Program-made: the position numbers and the translations under genes
Source of the DNA: Stylonectria norvegica
Taxonomy: Eukaryota > Ascomycota > Sordariomycetes > Hypocreales > Nectriaceae
DNA: 64,000 bases
Reading direction: 5' to 3'
Assembly (NCBI GenBank): GCA_014621405.1
Contig: JAANBC010000119.1
Location: forward strand, 1 to 64,000
Notes under the pieces: model-generated
Seen by the model: the letters and a program-made list of their open reading frames with translations, nothing else
Database searches by the model: none
What the model was told of the DNA's origin: nothing
In this document: positions 9,459-21,900 of the stretch, one piece after another
Position numbering within the stretch: position 1 is the stretch's first letter
Layout: each line of letters opens with the position of its first letter

Positions 9459-10892
9459 TTATTTCTCTTCAACTATGTGCGCCCACTCATTCTTCTCCTC
9501 TCCGTACATGATACCGCTAAGCCATTGTCTAATCCGCTGCGTTACGGGTGCTACCAGAGACCCGTTGCTATCGGTACTGCCAATGATGAGGTCCTTCTCT
9601 TTGTACCGAATTAATCCTACGGGAGCGACAAAGAACTGTAACAAAACGTTAGTTTGCCTCGAACAATACGCAACCCTGGACTTGAGCTTGTTGGTGGGTT
9701 TAACTCACTGCTGTGCCGGTGACGAACGCCTCAAGTAGCCTGTTTTCCTCGCTAGCCTGCACCAGCTCCTTCATCGTCAACTCTCTCTCCGACACGTCAA
9801 CGTCCTGGTCCAATCTTTCCTTTGCTAGTCCCAAGACAGACTTCCTTGTCACACCATCTAGAATGATATCTCCCAGAGGCGGCGTAATCAGCTCAGGTCG
9901 CCCAGTGGCAGCATTCTGGAGAATAACGAAGAAGTTACTCGCACCCGCTTCAGTGACTGTATCGTTGGGGCCAAAAAGCCAAAGAGTTTGAATGAATCCC
10001 ATCTTATTGGCCGCTTCCTGGGATACTAGTGTCGGAGCATAATTTGCACCCAACTGTTAACGTTAGCTTTTCGCCTCACTGAAGGGGTTCGCGTTTTCCC
10101 ACGTTCTTGAGAAAAACTGCGTCGATGAAAGGAATCGAATCCATAAATGGCTTACCTTTGCGTTCCCAAAACCCCCTGGCCACGCCCTCACTTGCCCTTC
10201 ACTACAAAGTAGTTTTAATCCAGGCCCTAGCTGCCCAAACTGGGGGAACAGTACAGCAATCACGAATAGCCTTGCCTTGGATGGCTTGCTCACACCAAGC
10301 GCGGCCTGTGTTCCCACAACGGCCGGCCTGATGTACAGAAAGGTCCCGGCATCTGGGAGCCATCTCTTGCCATCCAGTTGCAGAAACTTGTTCAGCAGCT
10401 TTTCCAGCTCAACGGGATCCACGTCAGGAAGCCCTCCCCTAAGAGCGGATTTTCTTAACCTCTGACAGTTAAGGTGAGGGCGGAATAAGCGGAGTTTGCC
10501 ATCCTTACCACGATAGGCTTTGAGACCTTCCTATAGTTCACGTTATTAATGAACATCAGGAAACAATACCCAAAGTAGCTTGTCTGCGTCTCCGAACTTA
10601 CAAAACACTCTGTACCGTAGTGAAGCACGCTCGCAATGGGCGAGATACTGAAGTCTCCGTAAAGCTGTAGTTTAGGGGCTTCCCAGCCTCCCTCCTTAGA
10701 CCAGTCAACTACGAGCATATGGCTCGTCGTACAGCTTTGAGTTCTCCGAATGGGATCCTCCGGCCCAGGGACTGGTCTCTCAAGCCTTGCATCTATGCTT
10801 TCGGTGATGAGCAGAGCCGCATCTAGAAGATTTGGTCCCGCTAAATCGGGGTATGAAGCCTGAGTGGTGACCGGCACAGCTGAGGGAGACAT
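9459..10892 (-). CDS. Branched-chain amino acid aminotransferase
   Basis: Four exons on the minus strand, 10602-10892, 10156-10530, 9709-10053 and 9459-9635, encode 395 residues, a normal length for the family. All three introns are phase 0. Key features are VLHYGTECFEGLKAYRGKDG near residue 90, a PLP-binding lysine predicted at Lys222 in GFGNAKLGANYAP, and the fold-type IV signature TVTEAGASNFF followed by LDGVTRKSVL. The enzyme exchanges the amino group between Leu, Ile or Val and 2-oxoglutarate using PLP. There is no obvious mitochondrial presequence in MSPSAVPVTTQASYPDL, so a cytosolic isoform is likely. It lies upstream of and divergent from the decayed oligopeptide transporter. Aminotransferases of this type also occur as accessory enzymes in fungal peptide clusters, so it may not be the housekeeping copy. 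Confidence 0.92.
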
Positions 10893-11886
10893 CGGATTCT
10901 AGGACGTGTGCGAGTTCCACTTAGATTCGAAATTCTTATCTTGGGACAGGTTCGAGGTGATTTTGCCCTATCTGACCAACTCAATAGTCTCGATCCTCGT
11001 CGTTGTACACTATATACACGATAACCCGCCAGTCCTAGCCTGTTACCTCCATTGGGCTTCCGAATCAAGCATTTCCCAATGCGGTAATCCTGTACGGGCA
11101 GACGGCCCCACTTGTCCCGACAGCTCGGGGATCGGCTTGGCGTGGGAAGGACCGGAGGGCAATCTCCCCGCAAAAACCACGACGCACAGTTCAAGTCGTA
11201 CACCGTGCTTGAGTGGACTGGGACATCTATTCTACTTCGTAATATCGATCTTGAAGTGTACATATTGCGTAGCTACTGCATTCTCCCCGACTCGAAATCG
11301 TTTAGGTCTTCGTCAGAGACCCCCCAAAGCAAACCACAAGCCCCTATCTACCAATGAAAGTAATTGCCGTCGTTGATCGCTTATCGGTCTTGTGCCGTTT
11401 CCGCGCTACTAGGCGATTCACACGCGACTGATAAGACCTGACAGGGCTCCCCTGAAAAGGGAAATTCTGTACGCTGACGACTTTCGTTGGTAAGAACGCC
11501 GTAGTCTTAACATACCATGGAGTGCCATCACCGAGAATGGATTCCTTGTGAGTCACTGTTATTTTTGAAACTTGGCATTCACGTATAGCGCAGCTTATTG
11601 GCGTCAGATCTCTTCGTGGCAGCGTCAAATTCCTTTGACGGAACGAGCATTTACTCCACAAGCTAGTGCGAACCTGTGGGGAACCATTTACGTACGAGAA
11701 ACTCCTTCGGGTGACCTCGAGTCTGTCTTTCTAACAACCGTTGTGTTAGTTGTATTCAAAGTTTTGATGTACTACAGGGAGAGCAACAATAGCTTCACTT
11801 GTCTTACCGGCTACCGGTAAACGAGGGTGCAGCACTTCTCTGAGTAAAACAACAATCAAAATTGGAACCAATCCAAGTCCGTCACT
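10893..11886. other. Divergent promoter region between aminotransferase and OPT genes
   Basis: About 1 kb lies between two divergent start codons. Frames of 80-150 codons exist on both strands but have no recognisable domain and overlap each other, so I treat them as chance ORFs. Confidence 0.4.
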
Positions 11887-14460
11887 ATGAGCGAGAAGAC
11901 AGATCCCGCCGGGATGGAGGCCATTGATGCCAGTCTCAGTGGCCATAGCGGGCTGGACGAGAAGGATATGCCAAGAGATGAGAAAACCGGCGTCAGTATC
12001 AATGATGGAGAGGTTGAAAGAGGAGATATTACAGACTCGTGAGTTTTGGATCCTCACATCAAACATCATCACCGCCCAATTAACCACCTCGTCCAACTAC
12101 AGCCCCTTCGCAGAGGTCAGAGCTGTCGTTCCGCCGGTCGACGATACGGAGCTTCCAGTCAGCACATTCAGGGCCTGGTTTCTCGGTATCATCTCGACGA
12201 TCATATTTGCAGGTCTGTTGCAGTTCTTCCAACTGCACTCGCCGCCCAGTGAGTCTATCTCTCTCCCCGGGCCTGGGTTACCTAGGTCAATGGTGAAGAA
12301 GCTGACCGATAATAGTTTTCCTGGCTGCTTACCTCGTCATCATCTTCACTCTCCCGGTCGGCCATTTCATGGCTCGGATCCTGCCAACCAAGATATTCTC
12401 ACTCCCGTTTGGCATGTCCTTCACGCTAAACCCCGGCCCGTTCAATCACAAGGAGCACACCATCACGGCCATCATGACAACACTTGTTGCGGCCTTTGAC
12501 AACGGCTCCTTGGCTACGGACGTTTACGTCGCCTTTGACAAGTTCCTCAATGTCCCCGTCACTCCGGGGTATAAGTTCATGTTCCTTCTCAGCACGCAGG
12601 CTTTATCGTTTGGCTTCGCAGGCATGTTCCACCGTTTTCTGGTCCGCCCGGCATTCTGCATCTGGCCGGGCGTACTGCCGACCGTATCTATGATTTACGG
12701 GTTTCATGATACCAACTTCCAGAACGCCGTCGCCCACGGTTGGAAGGTGCACCGTATCAAGTTCTTCTGGCTAACGCTAGTTGCTGCGGCGAGCTGGCAG
12801 GTTGTTCCGAGCTATCTGTTCACCAGCTTGACGACCTTTGCTTGGATTACTTGGATTCGACCGGACAATGTTGTTCTTAGCCAAGTGTTTGGTGCCTCAA
12901 CCGGAATGGACCTCCTACCTATGACACTTGACTGGAACCAAGTGGCTGGATATCTGTCGTCTCCGCTCGTCGTTCCATCGTGGGCAATCTTCAACGTCTT
13001 AGGAGGAAGTGTATTTTTCTTATGGATCGTTGCTCCTGCTCTGCACTGGTCCAACGTCTGGTATGGTAGATACTTTGCTTTCTCCTCTTCACAAACTTAC
13101 GACAACACTGGAATGCCCTACAACACGTCACGTATCATGAATCCTGACTACTCGATAAACGACGAAGCCTATCATGCTTACTCGCCGGTATATCTCTCGA
13201 CCACGTCTGCTCTGTCTTATGGACTTGGATTTGCCTCAATCACTTCCATTCTGGTCCATACCTTCTTGTACCACAGAAAAACCCTTATGCAGGCCTTCAA
13301 AGCAGCTTTCAAGAGACAACATGATGATGAGCAGGAGGACATTCATGGAAAGCTGATGCAACACTACAAAGCCGTACCAGAATGGTGGTACGGTATCGTC
13401 TTCTTGGGCGTTTTTGGCCTATCCATGGCGTTCATCTATGTCGAAAAGACGGGCCTCCCATGGTGGGGGCTAATCCTCAGCATTATTATCAACTTGGTGC
13501 TATTGCTACCCATTGGGCTTATGCAGGCGACCTGCAACATCACCATTAACACTGGAGTGCTCGCTGCTCTTATATCCGGAAGTATATAGCCTGGTCATAT
13601 GGTCAACAATGTTGTTTTCAAGATCTTCACTCTGGTGTGCACCTTTCAGGGACTCGGCTATATCAGTGCGATGAAGATTGGACACTACATGAAGATACCG
13701 CCAAGAGTGACCTTTGCGGCTCAATGCGCCAGCATTATAATAAGCTGGGCTGTATAGTCCGCGGTGAACCTTTGGGCAATGTCAAATGTGAAGGGAATAT
13801 GTACCCCTGATGCGGTCAACCATGTAAGTCAAGGACTTCTTCTAGATTCGGTAAGAAGACACAAAGACTGACAAAGGAAATAGTTTTACTGCCCACTTAC
13901 AGAGGGGTATGCTCTTAATACCGTGTTCTGGGGACTCATCGGACCAACCAAGCTTTTCAAGTCTAGAGCGTTATATAACTCGATGCTCTGGTTCTTCTTT
14001 ATTAGAGCAGCTCTCCTAATAATTCTTTATATGGCGCATAAGAAGTGGCCGAAAAACACTATTCTATAAAAGGCAAGCATTATATGCTTTTATTTTTATT
14101 AAGCCTTAAAGACTAACACAGTTCTTGCTATAGATTCACACCCCGGTGATTTTCGCTTCTATAGCGGCAATCCCGCCGGCCACTGCCGCCAACTATATTA
14201 TATAGGGTGCCATTAGTCTTCTTTTTAATTTCTTTATTAAGTATTATTACTGCTCATAGTGGAGCAAGTATAACTATCTCCTTTCGGCCACTATAGACTC
14301 TGCCCTGGCTATTACTATATTTCTTGTCTTTTTCTGCTTAATATACCCAGGTGTTAATGTTAATTAGTAGGGGAATAATATTACCTATATAACTGCTAAT
14401 AGTTTAGGTACTCCTCTTAATACTATAATAGAGGGAGAGATATTTAGTTTGACTACTTAA
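11887..14460 (+). pseudogene. Oligopeptide transporter (OPT family), RIP-type pseudogene
   Basis: Exons can be followed at 11887-12038, 12103-12248, 12316-13823, 13884-14072 and 14134 to about 14460. The first 1.7 kb is intact and carries the OPT signature LNPGPFNHKEHTITAIM. Conserved transporter sequence then continues through in-frame stops at 13587 (TAG in SGSI-*-PGHMVNNV, normally Trp), 13755 (TAG, normally Gln), 14067, 14203, 14257, 14365 and 14368 (two stops where WW is expected before GNN). The stops fit TGG-to-TAG or CAG-to-TAG changes, the CpA/TpG context of RIP. The fourth intron begins with GC instead of GT. The family moves small peptides and glutathione-like substrates across the plasma membrane with protons. 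A protein ending at 13589 would lack about a third of the transporter, so loss of function is likely. Confidence 0.85.
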
Positions 14461-15060
14461 TAATAAAGGGTAAATATACTAAACTAGGGCTTAAGATATA
14501 GATATAGCTATATATATAAAGTAATATATAGAGCGTAAATATTTAAAAGTATTTATATATATTAGTATTTTACCTTTATATAGTAATCTCTCATATTAAT
14601 GTAAAATAACTTAAGCTATAATAGCGTTTTTAAACTATATAAATTTAGAAGTTATAGCGAGAATAAGCTAAATTTGCAAATAAAGAAAAGACTTAGGTTC
14701 TACTTAAGTATATAAAATACAACTTATAACTTTAATAATACCACTATATACTATTTTATTTAATAAAGCTTAATACTTAAGAGAGTATTAATAAACCTAT
14801 AGATTATTTTATTAATAAAATATAGTTATTACTTGATTTTAGATTATAGGTCTATAAAGTGCTTCTATAGAGATTAAAGAATTTATTAATTAGCCTTAAA
14901 GTATCTTTAATATAGTTCTAAAGTTATTTAGCTAATTTTATAGGGGAAAGTGGGTAGCTTAAGAATAATAATAAAGCAGAAGAATATAATAAGTAATATT
15001 ATATCTTTGTCTAGTGAAATAGAATAGAAATAGAGACTTACTTTAATTAAGTTAACTATT
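14461..15060. other. Extremely AT-rich core of the RIP-affected island
   Basis: This 600 bp stretch between the tails of the two convergent pseudogenes consists mostly of TA, TTA and AAT runs, with stops in all frames. TpA dinucleotides are conspicuously abundant. I cannot recognise a transposon or gene in it. It probably holds the former 3' ends or spacer of the two genes, or a repeat destroyed beyond recognition. Confidence 0.6.
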
Positions 15061-16173
15061 TAACCTCCTATATAAGGCAGTAGGCTTATGTTATTAAACT
15101 CTAATAATCTTAGGTATATATCTAGCCTAATATAAATCACAAGTATATATTAGTAACTTATATTTTACTATAAATAGCAATAAAAATGTTTTATAATACT
15201 ATAAGAAAAGGGAGGAAAATAATAAGGAGACTACTAACTTATATTTATAAACATCTAACCTAGCACCGCTAATAATACTAGCCTTAAGCCCTCTAATAAG
15301 AGCCTTTTCATCTATATATTTACCTCTAGCCATATTAACTATTTAGACTCCCTTCTTTAAATATTAGATTCTTTTCTAGTCTAAGATATAATATATCTCT
15401 AATATATATAGACAGGACAGAACCATATAGTCTATCTCCTATAGTATCTTATCTAAGTCGCTATGAGCGATAACCCCATTATGGTCAACACTACTCCCCG
15501 ACCTGTGACTGCGCTTAAAATAGTGAACCTTCATACCGAGCGCAGAGAGTAGCTCCCCAATTCGTCTTCCGATTCTGCCGTATCCGACAATCCCCACCGA
15601 TTTCCCCGCTGGGTCGCGGCTCTCCCAGGCCTTTCCCATTGCCTCAAAGAACTGAGCTTTGCTTTGAGACCTCGCTGCCTTTTCAGCCCGAGAGAAACAC
15701 CGGAATGCTCCGATGGTAAGGTAGAGTGCTGCTGTGGCGGTCGTGTCTGTCCCTCCACCGGAGCCCTTGATCGTGATTCCTCGAGCGGATAAAGCTTCAA
15801 CAGGCTGTGAGTCCATGCCGTGAGCGTTGTTAATGAGTACTTTCAGGTTCGGGGGAAGCGTTGGGAGGGAATTCAGGGATTGTGCCCAGTCATGTTGAAG
15901 GTTGGTCGTGCTGAAGCTGCCAAGACGGAGGATCGCTGAGACGGAATGCAGAGGCGATGTATTGGACTGCAAATCAGAGAGGAAGGCCTCGGTAGAATCA
16001 GGCTTGTAGTGAACCAGGTTTAAACGCGTCTCCATATCCCTGAGCATAGCGTCCAAAGACGGTGGAATAGGCCCTATCAGGGCGACTGAAGGAAGTGATC
16101 CTTCGGCGAAGGCTGACATTTTCGAGATATGTAATGAACTACGCGGGGGAGGTGTCGGCAAGGTTTGATTCAT
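15061..16173 (-). pseudogene. D-isomer-specific 2-hydroxyacid dehydrogenase, RIP-truncated pseudogene
   Basis: The 5' two thirds (16173 to 15439, minus strand) is an open frame of 244 residues with the NAD-binding motif GKSVGIVGYGRIGRRIGELL, preceded by the family's substrate-domain sequence. A likely alternative start is the ATG at 16119 (MSAFAEGSLP). The frame stops at 15439 after SDLDKIL, but the family continues in the AT-rich DNA beyond. At about 15304-15339 one reads VNMARGKYIDEKALI, then GLKASIISGARLDVYKYK, and at about 15064-15115 LRLLEFNNISLLPYIGG. The last is the conserved block in which His, the catalytic acid of the family, is expected; it is Tyr here. Intervening stops fit C-to-T and G-to-A changes. 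The enzyme reduces 2-keto acids to D-2-hydroxy acids with NAD(P)H. This copy is very probably dead. Confidence 0.85.
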
Positions 16174-16576
16174 TGTTAGCAGCGTATTTAAGTCACCTAT
16201 GGAGCGGAAACGCGGCTACGTCAAGATATATGTATTATTGATGCGCCCCGCTATACTGCTCGGAAAGATTGTCTACTTTTGGAAATGGCAAATAGGACGG
16301 CGCCGAAATCGTATGATCTGTATTGATGTGATTCGAATATCAATCGGCCGAGAGGTTATGTGAAGTTTTCACGAAGTGTAAAGGAAGCTTCATAGGCAAT
16401 CGTTTCTTGGCTTATGAGAAAGCAAGAGTCTTGCTGCTTTATGAAGAAAATAGTAATAACCCCCCAACGAGTTAAAACTCCCGCTCCCGAGTTAATCTCA
16501 GGCTTACAGAAGAGGTTTGCTATTCACAAAAAACCGCCCTACCGTCCAGTCCCTCCCTTGGACATCCCTGAGGACT
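16174..16576. other. Intergenic region with no recognised feature
   Basis: This spacer lies between the dehydrogenase pseudogene promoter and the 3' end of the carboxypeptidase gene. Base composition is normal here, so the RIP-like damage does not extend to this side. No feature was seen. Confidence 0.4.
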
Positions 16577-18196
16577 CTAAATGCTCTCCCCGTTCATCCA
16601 TTTCTGTATCAAATACAGCGTCATCTCCGGTTGATCCAAAGGCACCATATGACCCGCCTCATCAACCGTCACAAAAGCCAACCTCGCCTCGCCATCTCCA
16701 CCGTTCACCGGCGCCTTGACCTCCTTCATTGTACCAGCCACGACGAGCTCTCCATCCCTCGGGCTCTGCCATTGCTCCATACTTTGTGCCACAAATTCCG
16801 CCTGGCCTTTCCAACTCAGCCGTTCCATCCACCGGAGGTTTCCGGGCGTGTTGCACGCCAGGTCGAGGTTTCCGTTGTAGATGAGCACGTCTACGCCGCC
16901 CTCCTCAAGCACGTATCGGACTTCCCGCGCTGTGTTGACGTACATGTCCGCGCCGGCGAGGAAGGTCTTGACGATGTCGAAACTCATGATGGAGTAGTTG
17001 GAGACGGCCTTTGGAGGGTCGATCATGGCCCAGACTTTTGGGTTGTTGATGTAGGTTTCGATATATATGACACCCAGGTAGCAAAACTGGTCAATTTCAC
17101 AAGTGCGAGTTACGTCAAAGGGGTCGCGACCACCTAAGCCGACTTCGCTGTCAAAGAGATCCCTGATTTCCGTCATGCAGAAAGAATCCGCTGCCTGGCA
17201 AATGAGCGGATCGGGATAGTCGTAGCACGCCTCATGGACGTACATGCACCGTGGCAGCGCCTCGGCGATGGCGTTACACCTTGTCTCGTTGAAGACTGGG
17301 GCATTTTGTCCTGGACGTGGCTTGCAGAGCGTCTCGTAGTATCCGAACGTGGTGTCCATAGGCGACACGAAGCCGTCTCCGATCATGATGCTTTTCAGCG
17401 GGATGACGAATTCAGGGGCTACACGTTGGGTGTTGTACCGAACAATCTCAGCTGCGACGGTGGGGACATAGTGGCCTCCGTAAGACTCTCCGCTGATATG
17501 GAAGGGGACCTCCTTTAAAGATGGGAATGCGTTGTAGAAGATCTGTAGGAAAACATACATGTCGGAGGCGGCCATGAAAGAGTCGCCCGGGAGATCGGCC
17601 TTATCATCCACGTAAGAGAAGCCAGTGCCGGCTGGTTGGTCGACAAAGATCATTGAGGAGTTCGTGGTCCACGAGTAAGGGTTACGATGAGTACCGTTAC
17701 CACCAGTGTTGATCAAACAAGGACCAAGTTCCATCATCATGCCTGAAGATCTCGTTAATATTATTCTCGTTACAACGAGAGTTGTATAGAAGTCGTTACC
17801 GATTAAGCCGCTGCAACCAGGGCCGCCGGTCATCCACAGATTGAGAGGGTCATTGTTAGGATCATCCAAGCTCTCAATGTACCCTTTCGTTATATCAGCG
17901 ATTTTGTCTTGCTTAGCTACCGGAACTGAAGGGACTCACAGAAAAAAAAGATGCTTCCCTTCAATATCAAACCATCCGGTATACTGCTTTGAGCCTGCGT
18001 CACATAGAGCGTCGGTTTGCTCTTTGATCCGTAAGGAATGATCAGGATGACTCGGGTGAGTGAAAGTTTGATACTCCCCGGCTTGGCTAATCTGCATGCG
18101 AGCATTTTCCCCCAGAAGAGGTAGCTGCAAGACTGACGCAGACGTCAATGACACAGACAGTGCCAGAAGGCCTAACACTCGCAGTAATTGGGCCAT
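16577..18196 (-). CDS. Secreted serine carboxypeptidase (peptidase S10), apparent 1-nt frameshift at the first intron
   Basis: Exons on the minus strand are 17940-18196, 17800-17883 and 16577-17742. The protein starts with a signal peptide (MAQLLRVLGLLALSVSLTSA). S10 blocks follow: MTGGPGCSGLIG, FVDQPAGTGFSY, the nucleophile in HISGESYGGHYVP (Ser near 200), the Asp in NGNLDLACNTPGN, and the His in VDEAGHMVPLDQP. All three catalytic residues are present. At 17942-17949 there is a run of eight T on the coding strand. Seven T would give the expected HLFF-WYIES join across the first intron; with eight, the standard GTGAGT...AAAG intron leaves the frame. A downstream acceptor (GAGAG) would restore the frame but delete WYIES. 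The enzyme removes C-terminal residues from peptides outside the cell or in the vacuole. Confidence 0.85.
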
Positions 18197-18985
18197 TATC
18201 TCTGCCTCAAATTGACAACCTGGCGATCAGCAAATAGTCTGCGGAACAAATGTGACAACGATCTAGATGCCTACTGACAAGCTCCTACGATTGAACACAC
18301 ATATCGGCCAGCAAGTAATAACCTAAAGATAACAGATTCAAGTATGGGACCATCCGAGGTCCTCGCATCAAGGCCGAGAGATCCATAGTCGAGTGGGTGG
18401 GGCGTTGTCCACTTCCCGATTAGGCAATTCTGAACGAGTTGTGAACTAAGCCATTTCGTGTGTTGAATAGCAACTACCATTGCATGCACGAATAATATCG
18501 CCCTGACTTATCTTGCTAAAGTAACTAGTGAAATTATGAAATGAAGCCTGCAAATCTTGGGGCTCCTTGAAGCCTGCTGATTTACCTCTTGGGGGATCCA
18601 TAAACGATAGGTTCCTAAGACGAGGTCTCAATCTCGCCTCCTAAACGCGGCCCAAATACGCGGGAACGAAGGGTGACACGGTTATAGCCATCTGGGTGAA
18701 AATCAAATACCTTTCTCGTTTAGGCAAAAAACCATACCACACAGATAGGCCTTATCTTGCTCATCTTTACTCTCCAAGTTGCGGCTCGTAGCCATCTTCT
18801 ATTCTTCTTGAAGGCCATCTTGCGTGTAAGTGGACTGACCAATGACAGCTTGGCACACGCTGGATTGGCCATATTCACTTCGCTCAACACTCGACAACAA
18901 CCAGAATCGCGAAAGGCAACTCCCATAACGCTGAATAATTGACTGTTTGTTCGATATTTCGGCCAAGGCCAACTCGGCCGACATC
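18197..18985. other. Divergent promoter region between carboxypeptidase and ABC transporter
   Basis: About 0.8 kb lies between two divergent start codons, so it should contain both promoters. I see no gene in it. The shared region would allow co-regulation of the peptidase and the transporter. Confidence 0.4.
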
Positions 18986-21900
18986 ATGTTTGGCCTTGCA
19001 GAAGTCCCAAGGCAGCGCGTGTTCGACACTGGCCTGTTCCATGATATTCATGTCCAACCGCCAAAGCCACCTTCAGCAACAGTGCCTCTGGCATCCTCAA
19101 CATGGCTTCAGGCCATGATCCTATGTCCGGCTTCGTTGGCGATTCTCAGCTTCGCCCTCTTCAAGTTTATCCACAGTTCAAACTCGATAATCAAAACAAG
19201 TCATACTTGGAAACACGTTCTGTGTAATATTCTCACTATGCTCAGTTCCGCTGCGTGCGCAGTGCTTTATCCTCTTAGCCAAGAAAACCCCAAGAGTATC
19301 CTAGCTGTCTTAGCTGCAACTATCTGGGTACGTCTACTGCTTGTCTTCGATTGGGGGTTCAAGAGGTTGATATATATGCCTTCTTTCAATGCGTTTCAAT
19401 GCGTATTACACAACTAACACAGATCTAGGCTGTTGTCGTTGGACTTCGAATTCTCTACATCCTCCTCCCAGCGCATCGTTCGCTGTTGAATCGTTCCTCA
19501 AACCTGTTATCCTTGACTGTTCTCATTTCAACCACAGCACCACAATTTATCTTGCCTTTCATTCTCGCCGCCTCACCGGACACTCATCTTAATGCAGTAT
19601 CTTTAGCGCTCGTTGTCACCACCTTGACAGCCGCAATCTTCATCCCTATATTCACTCCTTATCACTCCCCACTCCCCAAGGATGCTACATCATCTCACCC
19701 GTGGGCGTCTTCCTCGCCCATCACACGGTGGTGGACTTACTCATGGGTTACACCATTCATAACGAAATCGTATTCCCTCAAGTCCAACCTCTCGGTCCAG
19801 GACCTTCCACCCTTGACGCCGCACTCGGACCCCTCGGAATGGGGATCCGTCTTCGCATCCGTCCGTTCAGACAGCTCAACTTCTACAGCAGCGCTGCTGA
19901 GAATATTCTACCCCCGCTTGGCTTTTATGGCTCTTCTTATGGCCTTCTGCGGCCTCTCAGAGTTCCTCGGCGCTATCGGTCTTCGCAATCTTCTTCTCCA
20001 CCTTGAAAACCGCCAGTCGGCGGCGACATTTACACCGTGGTTTTCTGTGTTCCTCTTCGGTGTATCACCCGTTATTCGAGGTCTCTTCATGCAGACCTTT
20101 GAGTTCTTCTCCACCGACGCTATCTGCCACCTCAAAGGCATGGTTATTTCCGTCATCTACCAACGAATTCTCTCATCAAAGCCTGGTTCAAAGCCCGACG
20201 TGGGCCAGGTGACGAACCATGTTTCCGCGGACATCGACAAGTTAGCTACATTGCGATACACCATCATGGCGGCATTTATGGTCCCAGTCGAGGTTCTTGT
20301 AGCAAGCGTGCTGCTTTACCAAACCATGGGGTGGTCATGTCTTCCGGGTATTGGCATCATGCTGGCTACTAGGGTTCCCATCTCGTGGTATTTTAGTAAG
20401 TTTCAAGGTATGGCCCAAAGCCGAGTCATGTCTGCGATAGACGCCCGAGTTCGCCGCGTGAGCGAGGCAATAAAGGGGCTGCAGACCATCAAGATGCTCG
20501 GCCAAGGAGCATCGTTTGTGGGCTGGGTTGGCGACAAACGACAAGCTGAGCTCCATGAGCTGTGGAGAAAATGGTTTGTCGTGGCTTTGTCGGACAGCGT
20601 TTCGAATGTTTTTGTTCTGGTCCCGCTGATTCTATCTCTTGCAATGTATACACTGGTCGCCAAGATGCCGCTAGATCCGTCGGTTGTGTTCACAGTCTTG
20701 TCAATTTTTAACACACTGCAGAAGATGCTAGGTTTGACGGTCATCGGGGCGAGCACGTACGCACAGTCTATGGTGTCTTTGGAGAGACTGGTAGCCTTCC
20801 TCGATAAGGATATCGCGGGAGCGTTTGAAAACGATGTAATTCCTCCTTCGACTGATGTGCCAAAATCAACTGAACTATTTGGATGCAAAGACGCCGAGAT
20901 ACTCGGTCAGACTGACGGAGGCGAGCTATGCCCGATTGTCAGTAACGCGTCTATCACGCTTGTCCGTGGAGGCCTCAATCTCATCGTTGGCAAGACTGGG
21001 TAAGTCTGCATACTCTGACGCCGCAGTGCACTCCACGGCTAACTTCAGCGTCACAGATCTGGCAAGTCGTCTCTAATCAAGGGGCTTCTTTCCGAACTTC
21101 CGCTGGCATGCGGCCAGGCTTCGCTCCGCTTCCATCCCTCCGAGTCCCTTTCATATGCTCCTCAGACTCCTTGGCTTCAGCGCGGGACCATTCGCGACAA
21201 TATTCTCTTCTCGTCACCACTCTCCCTGAAGCGTTACGATGCCGTTCTTCGTGCAACTGCGCTGGACCTAGACTTGGAATCGTTTCCAGAAGGCGACCTC
21301 GCGGATGTGGGCGAGTCCGGTACGTTTCTCTCAGGCGGACAGCGATCGAGGGTAGCTCTCGCAAGGGCGATATATGCGTCCACCAGAACGGTCATTCTCG
21401 ACGATGTGCTATCGGCACTGGACGCCAACACGATGGCCTGGGTCATTGAAAATGCAATTTTCGGGCCATTGATGAGGAATCGCACAGTAGTACTGGTCTC
21501 CGAGAACGAAAAATGCAGGGCTGGTGCGAACCAGATCATTGAGCTCGTCCACGGACAAGTTAACGTCATGCGACAGGAGAGAGATGGTGCTTTGTCCACA
21601 GAGATGTCAAAGAACTCAGACGTGAGCATCTCGCAGCGCTCGCTGTCTGCATCCGACTCATCTACCATGTTCGAAGATGAAGGTAGCGACGAGTCGTCAC
21701 AGCTGGACGACGGCAGTCCGAGCAAGAAACGCCAGGGACCGGCCAGTCCAGACGCCGGCGCTGAAGCCATTCTCACAGGTCTCATTGGCCGTCTTGCCAT
21801 GTTTAAATACCTTGGCCTTTTTGGCAGTTTGCCGATGCTTCTCTTTCTCTGTGTCACGCTTTTGGCGGCTCAGGGGTTCGACGTCGCTTCCTCTTTCTGG

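Noticed and set aside
14000..15440. A degenerate transposon filling the AT-rich island
   Set aside because: Most of the island can be read as decayed transporter and dehydrogenase sequence. Only 14461-15060 is unexplained and no transposase or terminal repeats are visible.
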